The notes beneath the pieces were generated by a model. The model saw only the letters and a program-made list of their open reading frames with translations. It did not search any database and was not told where the DNA came from. A stretch of DNA of 64,000 nucleotides. It comes from Pachypanchax playfairii (lineage: Eukaryota > Chordata > Actinopteri > Cyprinodontiformes > Aplocheilidae). The position numbers and the translations under genes were made by a program. The stretch is taken from NCBI GenBank assembly GCA_006937955.1, contig SSNP01000017.1, forward strand, positions 1,116,537 to 1,180,536, read 5' to 3'. Positions 1 through 13,931 of the stretch are shown here, one piece after another (position 1 is the first letter of the stretch; every line of letters starts with the position of its first letter).

Positions 1-420
1 CCAAAGGCACGTCATTTACACCAGCTTGACATGTTCTAAATGTGTGATACCAACTTCATGTGACATTTGATGTCATTAAACAGAATAAAATAAGTGAAGT
101 ACTTTCTAAAGAACTTCAGTAATCCCTCATTTCTGCTATGAAGCCATAAGTTGATTGCCCTGTATATATATATATAAAAAGAATTGGCACATTGTTACAA
201 GCTGCTGATCACAAAAAACAAATGGTTCTAATTTATTTATAATCTTAATACATTAAAACTATTTGAATAACACGATTTGACACCATGAAACTGATTCAAG
301 AGCTATTAGCTAAAAGCTCAACATTTAAAGAGCCCATTTCATTACAAATTTTATTTCTTAAGTATTAATCAGTAATACGAAACATTTTATATCTAATAAA
401 CATCAGGAAACACTGATTAA

Positions 421-676
421 CAGACCTTTCAATCTGTCTGCATTAAAATTTGGGTGGCTCCGGCTCCTTCCGTCAGGCTGCTTTGGCAGCAGCTCGTTCA
501 TATTCATTATTCGAATTTGGTGGACTCTGATTGGCTAACAAACTAGCCTATGAGAGCAAGGTATACTGTTTCCTGCCCCGCTGCGCATGGCAACACCAGA
601 CGTCGTGTCTTCCTGTTTGCTACATCTTATGCTAACAGCTTTTAGCCAGCAGCATGCTAGGCGTGGTTTCAACTGC
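421..676 (+). repeat. Dispersed repeat, copy 1 (inverted partner near 62.3 kb)
   Basis: This segment matches the reverse complement of 62,220-62,453 over about 240 bp at high identity. The shared core includes GATTGGCTAACAAACTAGCC and the following block up to GTTTCCTGCCCCGCTG. Homology ends sharply at position 421 on one side and near 676 on the other. It encodes nothing evident. I infer a non-autonomous interspersed element, but no clear terminal inverted repeat or target duplication is visible and I cannot name the family. Confidence 0.75.
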
Positions 677-3600
677 TTCAACAATGACATTATCAGTGTT
701 TAAATGTAGATGTTGATTGATGCTGTGGTGTCTCTGCTCTTGTTTTTGTCTCTCAGCAGGTGTTGAAGCAGATTTCTCTCTCTCCCACCGTCTCTCCTAT
801 ATTAGATATACGTTTTTCTTTTTTTTTCTTCTTTCTTCTTTTTCCATCATTTCTCATTTGCCATGTCCGCTGATTCAAACAGTTGTAATAAACACAAATA
901 ACAAAAAAAAAAAAAAAAACTTGGGTCAGCCTGCTGAGTTCAGAGTGTGATCTTGATTTGTTTGCAACACCACTTTGAATAGAAGAGCCCAACAAAATCC
1001 CAACATGAACATTAACCTTAAACAACCAACCATCTATCAGTCCCCGTGGCAGAGCCGCTTGAGGAAAATGAGAAGCCCAGTCATCAATCCAGGGTCCAAA
1101 CTGCCTATTTCCTGTCCTGACTGATCATCCAGACCCGGTCCATGAAGGCCACATCCCAGAAATCCACAAGACCAAACTGATCTATTGTCAGAGGTCTTTT
1201 CAGAACAAAGAGACTGTACAAGGCTTTAGGCAGGGGGTTTTAATTTTGTGTCTGATGAGTGTACATTCAGTCTTTAATTTGTCTGGTGGATAAAACTGAT
1301 TGGAGTCACATACTGTAGCATAAATTAGACTTGATTTGTCCCTGTGGTGAAACTAAATCAGACAATGAGAGCTCAGGATTATTAAAAAGGGTGCTAACAC
1401 TGCTGGCTGGAAGTTGAGCAGATAGAAAATAAATAACACAATAAAGTATCAATAAAATCACAGCCTACTCAGAGGCCACTTTATAGGAAAAACGAGAACA
1501 ATGAAAAGGAAACTGAGGGGGAATATTGCATAATAAGCTGTTAAACTGAACGCTATCAGGGGATGTAGATGGAAAATAAATAAATCCAACATCAAGAAGT
1601 GTGCTGTAAATACTGAACTGTAACCGTGTGTACTGAGCTGCTGCAGACCTGATGGATTGCAACTCATGTGACATAAAACACAAGCCAGCTGTGGTTCTGG
1701 CAGAGCGCCATCGCAGAACCCAAAGTGGATCAGGATGTTGGCAAGTAGCTCAGACGAAACATAAAGCAGTAAATCATTAGTGGGGATCAGCAGCATCGTT
1801 TGTGTTGTTGACATGAACAAGAATCAAATCCAGACCGAGCCGCTCCGCCTTCTTCTGCTGTGAGAAGTGATGTTTGAGAGTCCGCTTACAGGAGCGGACA
1901 TGTTCTGGATCGGGAGTCTGTGAACTAAAGGGACCGAAAACTGCACAAACAATAATGGTGTTAGAGATACATGAAATGTAAAAAAAAAAAGAACATTTGA
2001 ACATGTAACAACTAGAAAATGTCCATTATATCTTTTTTTTTGTTTTTTACATTGGGTAAAAAGAATACTGGACACAGCTGTGCAGCTTCAGGGAGTTTGT
2101 GGTGTTCAGTTTAAATTCGGGTAATAGAGATTGTGAGTGAAAAGGGTTTATTCTTAAATCAAGTGGTTGGGAGGCAGCGTATTTTCATCCGTTCATCTTT
2201 GAACTCAAATAAAACCTATAGTGACAACTGTATTTCTGTCTGCAGGTCAAATGGAAAGTATTTATTTTCATTGCATTAAAATGATAAGTCTAATGCTAGT
2301 TCAAATGTTTTAAAAGTTTGTGAACCCCTGCCTTTTAAGGACATTTTGGTGAGAAACTTTTTGGAATAAGTGACTACCGGAGGTCATGACTAGATGAAAT
2401 GTCCAGGTCATAACAATCCTTCAGTTTAACAAGAAAACAGCCTCAATGACCTTTGATCCATCAAACTTCCCCACATTTTAAATCAAATTCTTTTAAAACG
2501 GCTGATTTCCTGTCAGGTGATAATTCCATGGATTATTGGTTCAGTTTGAGCACACAGTGCTTCTGTGCACTCCGACTTTCACTTTTATTAATCTGACAGC
2601 ACACAAACTGCTATCAAGAAAATAAAACATCAATCAGTTACTTTTAATAACCCAATTTTAAACAGAAATCTCTGATAATCTACATTTGGGACTTTAAAAA
2701 CAGCCACTCTGAAGCTCTCAGACAGCTTTTTGTTTTCTCTGTAATGAATCTGGAGTATCTTTTCATATTAAACAACACTAAAAATCAATTGTTTTATTCA
2801 GAAACTGAATATTAATTATTAGTGAATATTAGTCGTTTTTATTTCTTTGGTTTTACTAGATGAGAACTAATATTGTTTAATAAATCTGGTCATTTTAAAT
2901 ATGTAAAAAAAAAGCATAAAAAGTCTCTCATTCCAATTTAATTTGTAAAATCTAAACGTTTGAACAAAGATTTAATGTTTGCTGAATAAACTAAACAATA
3001 AGGCCAAACTGATGCTACCAGTGATCATTTTAAAAATCAGAAGATCTCTTAAATCCTGCTTCACAACACAAAGACGGGACCTGATCCAAAATGTAGGAAA
3101 CACTGGACGAGAGCAACAAGAAGAAAACTGACATAAAATCTATACAAACGATAAATAAATACATCAATATTCAAAGAACCCATTTAAATCCCTTTAATGT
3201 TAATATAAATAACTCTTTACTTAAACAGAACATTTTAAATTATTTTTAAAATGTAAAAGAAGGGAAATACTTGGACTTTATGACATAAAAGTTAAAGGTT
3301 ATTACGCATCATTCATTTTCTTGTCCTTTTAATGAGCTTCATCTTTGAGGTTTTTTGTGTTTTTTTCATCTAATTGTAAGATTTGATCATGTTTAATTTA
3401 CTATTTGTCATATGGATTATAGTTTTATGATAGAATTAGAAACTGAACTACGTCTCAGAGTAACATCTCGCTTCTCACTGAACCAAATGCATTTTTTTCT
3501 TCTAAATGTTTTAAAGAAATGAATCTGAATCAAATACACAAGTCTGAGTGTGTGAAGGATGAGAATCGCCTCGATCGCCCCTCCACCTCCAGCACCAACT

Positions 3601-4161
3601 CCACTCTCAGTTCAAGGCCGCGCTCGGTCGAGGAGCAGATTGCGTGGGAGTCAGTTTTAATGTAATCTCCTCTGTTTAATTAAAGTGAGCATGGTGGGCA
3701 GCTAAAGCAGACCGCATTACTCACCATCTGGTGGGGAGCATCACTGCTCTTACCCACTCTCACTATCATTAGCCTCTACAAGACAAGATACAAACACATA
3801 CATGACAGCCGTTTATTCATCCTGCCACTTTCAATGCAGATGGAATCGCACGGCATTTAGAGAGGCGCTCACGCTGAGACCTGTCACAATCGCACTGCCC
3901 TGTAATTACAGTATGTTGCACAACAAAGCCTCCAAATTAGAGTCGTTGTCAAAGAACTTAACTAACAAAGCCGGGAAATTGTCTAACCCGTGCTCTATAA
4001 AACACAATCCGCCTGTTTCACATACATTTTCTCCACTTTGCTTTAATCAAGTCTTCCACCAGCTTATTTAGAATTTATACTTAAAAACTTTACTTTTAAA
4101 TATAGACATTTAAATTGATCCTAGTGGAATGAATCAAATTGGATGTAGTTTTTTAACTCTG

Positions 4162-4176
4162 CCACAAGAGGGCAGC
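4162..4176 (+). promoter_or_regulatory. CTCF-like motif
   Basis: CCACAAGAGGGCAGC fits the CTCF core consensus (CCASYAGRKGGCRS) with one mismatch. Occupancy is inferred only; the motif occurs often by chance in a vertebrate genome. Confidence 0.3.
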
Positions 4177-4597
4177 ATGTCACCACAGCTGGCTGATCTG
4201 TGCTGCATCATTTACCTGGACGGCTCATAGTGTGAATATAAAACGCACACGGCCGTCCTCCACCTTCATCCCACAGTGTAAAGGTCAGTTCTCGACACAT
4301 CAGTCTGAAGAACATCTTTATATAAAGATTTGATCTCTGACAGCAGTTTGTTTATCAACCAAAATCAAGTTTCGTCCGTCAACTCGAATGCTGTCAGAAT
4401 CTTCTTCGCACAAGTCAATAGATGTTTGTAACTGGAATGATGAATGAAAAGAGGTTTTACAGCAAAGGATTCTGGTTAATAAAAAGATGCGTCTGACCTT
4501 CGTTCACCTGAAAGTCAAACAGTAAAACAAATAAAAGATGATTGGACTGCAGTCTTCCTCAGAAGTGTCACCAGATGTTGATGTGACATGTCTTTAC

Positions 4598-4837
4598 CAG
4601 CTGTTTTCCCCTGTGGGTGTGACCAGTCTAGCAGATCTGTCAGTTCTGTCATGCTGGCCACGCCCACTGCTGTCCGATGGTCTCTGGAGGTGGGAATCCC
4701 AGATGTGTGAGAATTGATAAACTCCCTCATCCTAGTTGAAGGTCCCCCAGGCTTGTTTTCTGATCTCAGCTGATTCTTGGGCGTGGCCAGCATGCCAGAG
4801 CTCTCAGATTGGTCACGCCCACTTGCAAAAACAGCTG
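4598..4837. repeat. Fold-back (inverted-repeat) element
   Basis: Left arm 4,598-4,666 and right arm 4,778-4,837 are imperfect reverse complements. Both carry CAGCTGTTTT near the outer end and CATGCTGGCCACGCCCA (in opposite orientation) at the inner end, with a spacer of about 110 bp. The transcript could fold into a long imperfect hairpin. It may be a degenerate miniature inverted-repeat transposon. No target-site duplication was recognised. The 92-codon open frame across it on the minus strand is not considered a gene. Confidence 0.65.
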
Positions 4838-7525
4838 ATTATGTAGAATATGGCACTAAAAGAGAAGCAGGCAAACAATTTAGGATACAAAATCCTGGTT
4901 TTATGACATACCAAGGTCTCAGACTTTAATGAGCTTGTTAGCGTCGTGACTTGTTCACAGTCATTGCAAGAAAAGGTCAAGAGATGCAAATTTTAAAAAA
5001 CTGACTTGTCATACCTCGTCCCAGTAATCAGCAGCCACAGCGAGCTCTGAGCACAGCAGACTGAAAATTAAAGTAACTGACAGAGCCTTTAATAGGTAGC
5101 TGTTCCTCAGTTTAATTAGGAAATGGAAGGTGAAAAGAAAAGAAAAGAAAAAAAAACACAGATAACTAAAATCACGAGAGAGAAAAAAAATTAAAAGCAA
5201 ATTTTTTTGCTGCAATAAATCAGAGATTCAGCTGCTGTGAACTGTTGTACTGTGACGCAGAGCTGCTGTGTGAATCATCACAAGAAAAACAATCTGAGCT
5301 CGATGTTGCAAATTAACATCCAAAATTAAGAAAAAATATATCATTTTCAGACAGTCATGATGAACGTTTGGAGAAAAACTCATGCTGCATTATTTTTAAA
5401 AAGACACACATCTGTATCTGTGTATTATATGTACACATAATGCATTCATCTGTACAAAAGGTGTTCTGTTTAGCAGCACATGTCTAATTACAGCTAAATG
5501 TATTCAAAAAATGAATAATTGCAGCCTCATGGTACAAACAAATCAACAGAATTCCTGAAAAAATGATTTGGCGGGACATAAAACTTCCACTGCAGCCAAC
5601 CAGGAGGAGCCGGTTCTGTTCCAGCTTCTGTATTATATTCCTGTGTCTGGTTTCAATGTTTACACTTTATGATCCTCCTTTGAGCTATTTGAGGGTTAGA
5701 CAGTGGATCAGTCTTCAGCGCCTCGCCAGACTGGACAAAAATTCTGTTGAGATTCACAGAGTCCAAAATCTTTAACAAGCAGCATCTCTCCAACTGTTGG
5801 ATTTCCAGGCAGTAACTAAAAACTGCATCTGATGTTCAAGGTTTGGACTCTGTATAGAGGCATACATACTAATGGCAGCGATAAGAGGGGAGCTGATCAA
5901 ATCAAACAGACAGAAAGCCCCCCACCCCCCTGCACCCCGCAGCAGAGACACACAGAAGCAGCTTCAAACTGGCCTGCAGCCAGACTCTCCACAGAGGAGC
6001 CTCAGACTGAGATACATCAATAAATGAATGAAGTTCACACAGGGCCGATGGTATTGTCGTGAGAACTTCAGTCATTTTCATTCTCACTTCTGATCAGAAG
6101 ATTAACAGCGTATAATGATAAATAAAAAAATAATAGAAAATGAATCCCTGAAAAAATAAATCATGTGTCATTTTTTTCATCCCAATAAATCTCTGAAATC
6201 CTGGTCATTATGTTCCATCAGCAGAGCATAAACACGTGTTCAGATCCTCCAGAGAAAAGCAGCAAACATTTGTTTTGTTGTTGGGTTATGAAAACGACCG
6301 GCCGTTTGTGTTCGACTGATTAACTGATTGTTTGAGCACGAATTAAACTGCATCCCAAACACATCTCCAAATGGACTGTACACTTTTATTAATACCTCAT
6401 GAAACAGTGTAAAGACAAATTAAGCAATTTATTCTCATATCATCTGCAACTTAATAGGAACAATAATATTTAACGCTTCAGAAAAAAAAACTAAAAAACA
6501 GGTAAAAGAAAATGATAAATGTCAAATTTAACTATGAAACGTAGAGAATTTAGGAATGCTTACCACCTAATTTCTAAATCATACTAATTAGTTTGTCTAG
6601 AAACTGAGATGACTGTTGAAGGTTTCCTATTAGATAAAAATTGATCAGTTTTTAATCGATCAGATCAGCAAACAGAGCAGCTCAGCTGCTGGATTCCAAA
6701 ATAACTCAGATCTAATAAAAAAATCATTTGTTAATTGAAAAATTTTTTAGAAGACATGTAATAAACAGTAGAGAGTTTCAGGATCTTGTTTATTTAATTT
6801 TATTTGTATGTATGTATGTATTTATTCGGCCAAGATCTTTTTATGCGGTTTTTATTCCAGATTACACTTAATTTTAATACTTTGTTTATTTAAACAGGCT
6901 CATTTGATGTGCACAAACTATCATTTTGTTTTTACAGCAACATTTTAGTGAAACGGAGCTGAACTGAGGACAGAAAACAGCTGAAGTTTCTCTCATTTGA
7001 GATACCAAAAATTCATCAGTCTCTGATGCGTATACTGAACCACAGCCAGGATAACTCCATTTATAGCATGACTTATTACATAACTCATGTATTAAACTGC
7101 TTTATTAGATTAGCATCATCAGCAAAATCAAGATTTAAGTTTATTTAAATAATTAACCAAAATTCAGAAATGGAAAACTGCATTAAATGTTGCAGAAGAC
7201 TTTAAATATTTAAACGAAGGCATTTTAAAACCCAGTTTCAAACAGAAATTGAGTTTTTTAACCTGTAACAGGCACACAGAGACGCTCAGCCTGGACAGCC
7301 TCAAAGTAGACAAAAGGAATAAAAACTCTATAACAACTCTTGACACGTGATTTAAGATGGTTCTATATACAGAAACCTACAATAAAAAGCTGCAAGAATC
7401 CTGCAGTCTTCAAGCATATTCTCCTTTTTTCAAACATCAGACTGCACACAACAGAAAAACAAGAAATATGTGCATTTTGCTTCAGTCTCACTTATAAATC
7501 TTTTACTCTGCAGGAATAAAGATCC

Positions 7526-7540
7526 CCACAAGAGGGCGAC
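7526..7540 (+). promoter_or_regulatory. CTCF-like motif
   Basis: CCACAAGAGGGCGAC resembles the CTCF core and has the same orientation as the motif at 4,162, about 3.4 kb away. Function is inferred only. Confidence 0.25.
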
Positions 7541-8692
7541 GTCAATTCCTTGTAATTCGTGTGTTCTTGTGTTTCTATTTGCTTCTGCAGGAGAACAATT
7601 TAGCACCACTCTAATATCAAATACTATTAACTTCACACACCTCTGATATTTATTTTGGTTGTTGCTCCATCAAAAGTAATTTATCTTCCTGCCACAAAGC
7701 CAATTACTCTAATGTCTGATGTCTAAACGGTTTAATAATAACACCTGTTACGTAGATCTGGGTCGTCTCTTGGTTTCAGCTTTGACATTCAGATGAGGGG
7801 GAATTTTCTTCTTGGCAGTTCATCCTTTCACCTGGATGTGAGCTGATCTCACTGCATAAATATGAGGCGTACGCAAAAAAAACCCTCTTATCACCTGTTC
7901 CTTTTGCTACAGGATCTAATTAACTCGTTTTCAACATACCTTCTATGAAATGAGGCGACGGCGGGTTTTGATCACCTCTCTGATTGAGCTCAAGATATTT
8001 TTCTCACCAGCACTAATCCTTCCCATCCCAATTAATTATTACTTCTATTTATAGTCTTAATGGATCATTGGGTCAGTCATGTCACATTTTCACAGGTAAT
8101 TAAAATAAAAAAAACAAAAAATATCTGGAAATGAGAAAAAACAAATCCAATAAAACCGAAAAAAAACAACTCGACAGAAAGAAAGAAAGTCTTCTGTCAG
8201 CGGGCCGACGGCACAGACTTCATTTTCTTCCTGAGTGTTGAGAGAGATGATAGCTTAGGATTTCAAATGTTGGGGATTGGTATGATATGAGACTTTTCAA
8301 CAATCTGTAATAATGACCTTTTCTCCGAACGCACAAACTGTCAGGTAATAAGGAGAAAATAGAGAATCTTTTGGCACAGGTAAAAAGTGTTACCTAGCAA
8401 CCCCAAAGTGTCTTATCAGTAATGGGCTTGGAGGTATCTCTGGAGATGACTCTCCCCTCCCCGTTCCCTCCTACAACAACCTGGTTCAGCTTGCTTCCAC
8501 CGGCCCCATGACCTCGTGGACAAACAACAGCTTCATTCTCTGCGCCACTGCTGACCTCATTGTCTCTTTGTGAAGGGAAAATCCAGAGTTGCATTCTGTT
8601 AAATGGTAAACGGTGTGTCGAACCTCCTTTCCTTCGCTGCGGGCCCACGGATGAGCCGCTGCCTTTTCCTCAGCACCACATTCCAGGAAAAC

Positions 8693-11600
8693 ATGGTAAG
8701 AAAATAAAAAGGAACCTCCAGAACTTTCCCCTCTGACACAGTTCTCACTTCAACCTGCACAGGTGTGCTTTTTTTTTTTTACTGCTTTTGGACTACTTAG
8801 ATCAAACTCATGCTCAATCTGCAGGACATAATTACATAATAATTTGCACTAAAGTGCCGTATGAACGTAGCTGCTGTAGTAAAGCATCAATTACTCTATG
8901 CGCTTCCCATTTACGGGGAAATGTGTTATAATTAGTGAAATACATCTGCTGCTTGGAACGTTATCACACAGGAACAGAGAAAGGAAGGTAGAACGTCAGA
9001 CAAGCCGAAACAAGCTCATTATAACTCTGTCACTGAGAAGGAATATGCCATGTGTATACAGATGTTTACAGCCCTGACTGCACACATCTGGACTGTAATG
9101 GTGGATAATATTTTCCGGATTACAGCTTCTCTAATGAAAGTTGAGAGAAACTGACAGTTTGACTGGTGTTCAGGAGCAGATGGTCAGCACAGTTGCCAAA
9201 ACTTTTGTTAAACACTGACGAGGTGCGAACGAGACTTGACTCGCCCACTGTGATTCTTGTAGAGCCTTGATGGAGACGCGTTGTCGGTGATTGAAAATCC
9301 AGCGGCCGTCAGTCATCCTTTCCACTCAGAGGCAGCAGCCGGAGATGCAGGAACCAAAGGAGTGCAGGGCTGGTTGAAGGGTGCTGGTTCTACGTCTCAT
9401 GGTAAGTTGCAGCAGTGCATCATCTGATGAGCAGCAAAATTATTTCAGCGTCTGTCGTGCAGAAACAAACAAACGGAAAAAAAGTAGCAGCACTTGTTTA
9501 TAAAAACAAAACAAAAAAGATTGACTTTTTAATTCTTGTGTCATGCAAAACAAAGCTTATCCCTCTCTGTGCTGCGAGTTCCCTGTGCAATATATTTAAC
9601 AGCTGACATTTCATTATTCACGTCAGGGTTCATAAGACATTAATGCCAGTATTAACTGTTACTTTAGCTCACAGATTGGTGCGGCTGCTGGCAGCGGTGT
9701 GCGCCGTCGGACTCCTGGGAGGCTTAGTTGTAGGTGTCTGGTTTCTAGGTGAGTCAATGTGTCTGAGAAAGAATGACTAAATGAGCTTAGTGGGAGTAAG
9801 AAGTAGAAATAAAGTAGTACGGGCTTCAAAATCATCTGTACAGTTTGTATAATACTATTTTTTAAATGATATTGTTTGATAAAGCTTTTAAAAATGTGCA
9901 TAATTTGCATGTGATTAATTGAGGTAATGTCTTGTGATTGTTTTTAAAACATTAAATATGTTTAAAATGGCAGTAAATTATTCGAGACTGTTTGAAAGCA
10001 GGAAATTTCGAGAGATTTTTCATGATGAATTACTTAAAGGATTCCAAAAGTTGCTGATTGTTTGTCTTGTAGCTCTATACGCAACATTTAATTATATTGA
10101 AGCTTTTTTAAAAACGGTTTCTGAGACACATTTTTACAGAAGATAGACATGTCAGTGCTCCCTGGTGGACAAACTATGAAATCTATTATTCATCAGCAGA
10201 TCTTTGTGCTGGTGTTGACCTGTTTGCAAATTTATATTTGCAAAAACTTAATGAGGGATGACACAGTTAATGAATCCATCTGGCACCACTAAAAAAAGAA
10301 CTAAACTGTGTTTAAAAATTTTTAAATTATTTATTATTCTCATCAATATTACATACTTACCAGTGGAAAAATTGGAATTTGGCAGCTGTAAAAAGCAAAA
10401 CATCATACAGACTTTAAAAAAAAAAAGAATGTATCTGATTTTATGCAACAACATTTTTAAGATTTGATTTTTTTTAAGATAGAAGGTCATTTTAATAGTA
10501 TTAAAAGTAGAAGGGGCGGGGCTTATTTCATACAAGTCTCCCAGCTTTAATGAGGCAAATTAAGGTTTTAGAGAGATAATTCTAAAATGAGCTAAAGGCA
10601 TTTAAAAATAATCCTAAGTATTGTTTTAATCAGCTTTTTGTATTTTTTGGCCCTTTTCCAGATATCAAAATTATTTAATTACATCCTCTTCTCCAAAGTA
10701 AAATGGAACTGCTCCATAGATGTTCGCCTACTCAGAGCGCTAATTCAGATTATCTTGTAGCTACCATGAAGAAAACAGTTTTATTGCCCGTCTCGATGGA
10801 TGATTAAAAGACTCATTAACTCCGTCCTTATCTACATTCAGTCAAACTTCTGCTGAGGCCGTCTTCCTCCCAAACTCCAGTAGGGCTCGGAGACACAAAG
10901 GAGACGTCGTTCTGCAACGTGACTGAAGACGTTTCCATCTCTGACCTGAGGAAAGGTCTGCTTTTTTCATCTTATCTCATCAGGGTTTGTTTTTTGCACC
11001 GTTTCAGAAATTAATTAGGACAGGATCCTGTTGTTGCACAGCTTATTGTTGTGACTCATCATACAGTATCATAGGTCACCTCTAAAGTGATTTTCAGTTG
11101 AATGGCAGCAAAATTAATATGCAGCAGCTGCTTCTTGTTGTCTTTCAGCCCACTAATGAGAGATTCCCATTGACTAACATGAAAGCATCACACTTAATCA
11201 ACTATTTGTATTGACTATATTAACATGGATACTTTTTCCAAATCATTGCCTGCTTGCTTGTTCATTATTGTTGACTGAGAGCTGGTCTCTGGAGGGATTT
11301 TCAATAAATCAGGTTCAGTGTTTTACAGAATCAGCTTCGAGAACTCCCTGTTGGAGATCCAGCTGGAGAAGCTGCACACCTGGCTGCCGGTTTGCTCTGA
11401 GAGGTGGAACTCGTCACTGGGAATGCTGGTCTGCAGACAGCTGGGTTATCTGAGGTGTGTGTTACTGGCTGGATCACACATATACAACACTTCAACCCAT
11501 TTCAGCATACTGTGTTTCTCACGATTGTGTTAATATATAATTTATAGTTATTTTATGAGGCTGAAATGCACTAATACTCCCTCTGACCCGTTTGCATGTT

Positions 11601-13931
11601 CTCTTGTACCAGACTAACCAGGCATAAAGGCGTAAATCTAACAGATATTGGGCCAAACCACACTGATGGCTTTATACAAATTACCTCAGAGCAAAAGAGT
11701 AATCTAGAAAATATGTGGCAGTTCAGGTAAGATCATTTATCCAAGGACTTCATGCTCATAATTATGCAAATTATGCACGGACGATTTTAGCTACATACAA
11801 ATAAATGATGCCTCATTAGTTAACTGATTTATTTTCATTTAGGGAGAGCTGTGTCACGGGGAAGGTTATCGCTTTGCAGTGTTTTGGTGAGCAAATTAGA
11901 GTTAACTTTTAGATTAACTTCACACAGAGTACAAAAGTCTGTAGTTCTTGTAAGAACCTGTAAGTGAACGCAGAGAGAATATATTTGCTGCAGCGGCCTC
12001 TGCTTAATTCATCTCTGATGAATGGATCTCTGTGCAGAGTGTGGGACGCGAGCAAAGCTGCCTAGGATAATAGGAGGAGCGGAGGCCACACCGGGCAGGT
12101 GGCCCTGGCAGGTCAGCCTCTACTACAGCAACCGTCACACCTGTGGAGGGTCCATCATCACCAGTCAATGGATTGTAACAGCAGCCCACTGTGTGCACAA
12201 GTAAGACTGCTGACCTTAACGGCGTAAAAGTTCAGAGGTTACAGCTGCTTTAAAGGACAGCAATCAGTCATTAAGAGCTGCACGATGCTGACTACGTTCC
12301 GTCTTATGAGAGCCTGTTTTGTGTTTTATCTTCTGACATGTCAGCTACAGGCTTCCTCAGGTGTCCAGCTGGGTGGTCTACGCCGGCGTCGTGACCCGCA
12401 GCTCTGCTAAAACAGCTGAGCATGCAGGATACGCCGTGGAGAAAATCATCTACAACAAGAACTACAATCACAGGAGCCATGACAGCGACATAGCCCTGAT
12501 GAAGCTGCGAAGGCCGCTTAATTTCTCAGGTCGGCAAGCCACAAGCTTTGCTTCCCAACATGTGTTGAAATTGCAGCCAAAAAAACACTAATGTCCTTAC
12601 GGCAGAGGCACAGAAGCTAAAGCTTGAGTAAATCTTTTAAACCACATGGATTAAAGTCTTCACAGTAAAATGGTTTGAATTCAAAACCCATAATTTAATC
12701 CAGTCATGTTGTAACCTGTCAGATTTATTGCATTAAGAGGCAAAACCTTTTCTCTCCCCTTTAACTAGATACAATTAGACCCATCTGCTTGCCTCAGTAT
12801 GATTATGATCTCCCAGGTGGTACACAGTGCTGGATTTCTGGATGGGGATACACACAGCCTGATGGTGGTGAGATGCTCCTGCAAAGCTTTAAATTTTACT
12901 ACTGCAACATGTCAAATTTAAACATGGAGTCAAGATAAAAACCTTTGTATTTTCCTCTCTCAGTTAACACGCCCAACACCCTGAAAGAGGCACCGGTTCC
13001 TATTATAAGCACAAAGAAATGCAACAGCTCCTGCATGTACAATGGAGAGATCACAACACGGATGCTCTGCGCCGGATACACCGAGGGGAAAGTAGACGCG
13101 TGTCAGGTCAGATACATGTTTGGAAAACTTCCGACATAAGCCTGTTAAAGAGTCGGCCTCTTCCGTGACGTGTGTTTGCAGTTGTAGTGAAGAGCTTCTG
13201 CGTCTGCCTCTCCAGGGGGACAGTGGAGGACCTCTTGTTTGCCAGGATGAAAATGTGTGGAGGCTGGTAGGAGTCATTAGCTGGGGAACAGGATGTGCTG
13301 AAGCAAATCATCCAGGAGTTTACACCAAAGTGGCTGAATTCCTGGGCTGGATTTATGACATAATTGAGGTATTTTTTTTCCTTTTAAGTGAAAATAAAGC
13401 CCTTATTAGACCTCTGACCACAGAGATAAACCACACTGGGATGCCAACTACAGTATACTTTGCAGATGAACTGGAAGTTTTGCAAAATAAAATGTTTTCC
13501 CCCTAATAAATTATAAAGTGCAAAATAGTTTATAAAAAAGGTTGAAATTAGCTCCACTTTGATCTTGACATTGTGTTAATTGTTCCCAAGCCATTGATGT
13601 CTGAGCTAATCAAAAATAATTACAGATAAGAGTCACTCAACTTTTAAGAGGATCCTTATAATTTTCATATAACAATTTAAACTGCAACACTTCTCCTTAA
13701 AAATAAAAGCTATTTGAGCCCCTATTGTCATTTCAGACTTTATCCTTTGTGATACTGAAGTAAAACACAGTAACTGTTTACATCACATCAGAATTTCTTA
13801 ATTACAGTCATCACATGCTACCATTAACATTTTTTGTTCTGCAGCACAAAAAAGAAATACGGCACAATGAAGCATAATTTGAGTTAACAGAAAACTCTAA
13901 TCATCACTCTCTGTCTTTGCAGAATTACTGA
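8693..13931 (+). CDS. tmprss5: Transmembrane serine protease 5 (spinesin-like), 13 coding exons
   Basis: Type II membrane serine protease. Coding exons: 8693-8695 (ATG only), 9263-9401, 9668-9748, 10842-10955, 11319-11454, 11613-11726, 11843-11886, 12038-12200, 12345-12529, 12769-12867, 12964-13106, 13216-13368, 13923-13931. All junctions are GT-AG and in phase, giving 460 aa (human TMPRSS5 about 457). Visible parts: short cytoplasmic tail; transmembrane segment about 54-74; scavenger-receptor-like region about 110-205 containing KGVNLTD; activation site R220|IIGG; catalytic H261 (TAAHC), D313 (DSDIAL) and S410 (GDSGGP); D404 gives trypsin-like specificity. NSSCMYNG and SSWVVYAG are close to mammalian TMPRSS5 and separate it from other TMPRSS members. 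The final three-codon exon is the least certain; reading on past 13,368 gives a 46-residue alternative tail. Confidence 0.93.

Larger units (their letters stand above)
1..8640. other. Intergenic region upstream of tmprss5
   Basis: I see no convincing coding exon here. The sequence is AT-rich. It holds a dispersed repeat (421-676), a fold-back element (4,598-4,837) and two CTCF-like motifs (4,162-4,176 and 7,526-7,540), each listed separately. The stretch around 3,545-3,740 is less AT-rich and could be conserved non-coding DNA. Open frames here are short and lack coding character or splice context. Confidence 0.6.

Noticed and set aside
1085..1225. Minus-strand frame of about 45 codons containing TIDQFGLVDFWDVAFMDRVW
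   Set aside because: Looks exon-like at first, but is closed by stops on both sides, has no clear splice sites and matches no family I know.
4515..4793. 92-codon minus-strand open frame
   Set aside because: It spans the fold-back repeat and shows no protein-family features.
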